Shown piece by piece: positions 62,935 to 64,000 of a stretch of 64,000 nt of DNA. The DNA is taken from contig NZ_LZSU01000011.1 of assembly GCF_001665575.1 (NCBI RefSeq), forward strand, positions 62,001 to 126,000. The letters run 5' to 3'. Below the pieces are notes generated by a model. The model saw only the letters and a program-made list of their open reading frames with translations, was not told where the DNA came from and ran no database searches. Numbering within the stretch: position 1 is the stretch's first letter; each line of letters starts with the position of its first letter. Origin of the DNA: Mycobacterium sp. 852013-51886_SCH5428379. Lineage in GTDB: Bacteria > Actinomycetota > Actinomycetes > Mycobacteriales > Mycobacteriaceae. Position numbers and translations under genes: made by a program.

Positions 62935-63567
62935 ATGACCGGACGGGCGCTGCTGCTGTCCGTACTGGCTGCCCTGCTCGCGGGATGTGTGTCGACGATC
63001 GACGGTACCGCGGTGCGCTCTCCCCCCGGACTCGACGAGGACTCCCGCTCCCCCGTCGACGTCGACGCGGTGCTGCTCGATCAGGCGCAGATGCGCGCGA
63101 TCACCGGGGCCGGTGAGGATCTGACGATCATCCCCAGCATGGACGGCAAGATCCCGGTCGACATCGAACCCCTGATGCAGACGGTCGCGGCGCAGTGCGC
63201 CTGGGTGTTCGCCGAATCGCAGACCTTCGGCGACGAGATCGAGGAGTTCCACAAGACGTCGTTCCAGAACCCGCCCGGCGGCGGGCTGATCTCCCAGGGC
63301 GCCGCGGGCTATCGCGACGCCGCGACGGCCCGGCGAGCGTTCGACGGACTCGTGGCGCGCATCGGCGGATGCGAGCAGACCGCGGACGGGCCGGGTTACG
63401 TCGGCACCGTGACCGTGACGCCGAATTCAGTGCGCACCCGGCCCGGCGGATGCGGCCGCGACTACCGCGTCACCTCCGCGGTCCTGCTGGAGGTGACCTT
63501 CTGCGGGTTCTCCGAGGCGGTACCCGAGATCGTGATGACCAACATCGTCGCGAACGTGCCGAATTAG
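62935..63567 (+). CDS. Lipoprotein with PknH-like sensor domain (LpqA/Rv3016-like)
   Basis: A 210-residue lipoprotein. Signal peptide with lipobox LLAGC (Cys18). The rest is similar to the PknH extracellular sensor domain: MRAITG, a Cys in AQCAWVF, Cys in GGCEQT, GGCGRDYR and TFCGFSEA (four Cys, so two disulfides), and a final EIVMTNIVANVP. It faces the outside of the cell membrane and probably binds a small molecule; the ligand is unknown. The ATG has GGAAGGGG in front. It converges on the partial gene at 63571. Confidence 0.9.
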   Translation: MTGRALLLSVLAALLAGCVSTIDGTAVRSPPGLDEDSRSPVDVDAVLLDQAQMRAITGAGEDLTIIPSMDGKIPVDIEPLMQTVAAQCAWVFAESQTFGDEIEEFHKTSFQNPPGGGLISQGAAGYRDAATARRAFDGLVARIGGCEQTADGPGYVGTVTVTPNSVRTRPGGCGRDYRVTSAVLLEVTFCGFSEAVPEIVMTNIVANVPN

Positions 63568-63570
63568 CCG

Positions 63571-64000
63571 TCAGGGCAGGAAGAGGATGCCGTCCGCCGA
63601 CGCCGCCGCCAACAGCTCCGGGATGGTCAACTCGCCGTAGCCGGTGTGCACCGGGCCACGTGCGGTGCCCAGGAACAGCACCACGCCGGGATCGGGGACG
63701 ACGTCGAGGTGGTAGGCCTGCACGCCCGGCAGGTGGTACTGGAAGAAGTTGAACAGGTAGTCCACCATGAAGATCAGGCTGCCGATCGGGTCTCCCCACA
63801 GCTGGGAGGCGTTGTACAACGGCGTCATCGCGGCGGGGTCGCCGACCATCACGATGGGACCGAAGTGCGGTTTGATGCCGCCGCCCGGAAAGTAGGGCGG
63901 CATGAAGGGTTGCAGGCCCGGCAGATCGGTGGCCATGTACGGCGCGGAGCTGCCGTAGGTGCCGATGTTGACGAACATCGAGTCGGCGCCGTTGCCCGGC
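63571..64000 (-). CDS. Unrecognised protein, C-terminal 142 residues only (cut by window edge)
   Basis: The frame enters from the right edge without a start. The visible part is rich in Gly, Pro and aromatics: SMFVNIGTYGSSAPYM, MPPYFPGGGIKPHFGPIVM, LIFMVDYLFNFFQYHLPGV and the end ELLAAASADGILFLP. It has no clear membrane helix and no motif I know. Proteins with a similar PE-PPE-like C-terminal composition exist in mycobacteria, but I cannot assign it. The first in-frame ATG here (63978) is internal. Confidence 0.7.
   Translation of the reverse strand, partial: PGNGADSMFVNIGTYGSSAPYMATDLPGLQPFMPPYFPGGGIKPHFGPIVMVGDPAAMTPLYNASQLWGDPIGSLIFMVDYLFNFFQYHLPGVQAYHLDVVPDPGVVLFLGTARGPVHTGYGELTIPELLAAASADGILFLP

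Overview
This window comes from a high-GC actinobacterium, almost certainly a Mycobacterium (most like a fast-growing, Mycolicibacterium-type species). From memory of the M. tuberculosis gene order, the backbone runs parallel to Rv2970c-Rv3016: lipN, aldo/keto reductase, exported HNH protein, recG, DAK-type kinase, ung, thiL, a DUF3515 protein, ddlA, gpsA, fbiD, ppk1, mutT1, hupB, leuD, leuC, an IclR regulator, two tRNAs, gltX, an FAH-family hydrolase, an MFS carrier, leuB, serA, a FAD oxidoreductase, ilvC, ilvN, ilvB, a cfp6-like gene, a DoxX protein, lppZ, gatB, pfkA, gatA, gatC, an ACT protein, ligA, a MetE-like protein and an LpqA-like lipoprotein. No transposase, phage gene or CRISPR array is visible.

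Several blocks interrupt this backbone: (1) 2131-5612, a regulator with two helix-turn-helix segments divergent from a ferredoxin-type reductase and a membrane fatty-acid desaturase; (2) rpmB at 10440-10634; (3) a PLP-dependent Cys/Met-metabolism enzyme between ddlA and gpsA; (4) 26992-31388, a secreted lipase, an MFS carrier, an amidohydrolase and a small membrane protein around leuB; (5) 41938-51417, a 9.5-kb accessory catabolic region between lppZ and gatB; (6) 56542-57565 and 59746-61788, which hold a zinc-ribbon protein, a hemerythrin-like protein, a YjbR protein and an acyl-CoA ligase.

The core makes branched-chain amino acids (leuCD under a divergent IclR regulator, serA-leuB, ilvBNC behind a leader-peptide attenuator), repairs DNA (recG, ung, mutT1, ligA), forms Gln-tRNA(Gln) by transamidation (gatCAB), makes cofactors (thiL, fbiD) and handles polyphosphate (ppk1). 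The accessory region at 41.9-51.4 kb is the most interesting. Its first half pairs a reductase (SDR), an APH-type kinase and an ACAD10/11-type acyl-CoA dehydrogenase with an enoyl-CoA hydratase and a thiolase. This gene set matches the levulinate / 4-hydroxyacyl-CoA phosphorylation route (LvaA/LvaC/LvaD; mammalian ACAD10/11). Its second half is an operon of an F420-type luciferase-like oxidoreductase, a sulfotransferase, a TIM-barrel isomerase-like protein and a DUF1214-like protein.

Non-coding features include a 33-aa ilvB leader peptide with a Val-Val-Val-Ile run and a U-tract terminator, a SigF-type promoter before the hemerythrin-like gene, three hairpin terminators, a Gln-Glu tRNA pair, and a dispersed GC-rich repeat (core GAGCGNAGCGA). 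One copy of that repeat lies in frame inside gatC. Intergenic gaps are short, and none exceeds about 300 bases without a feature.
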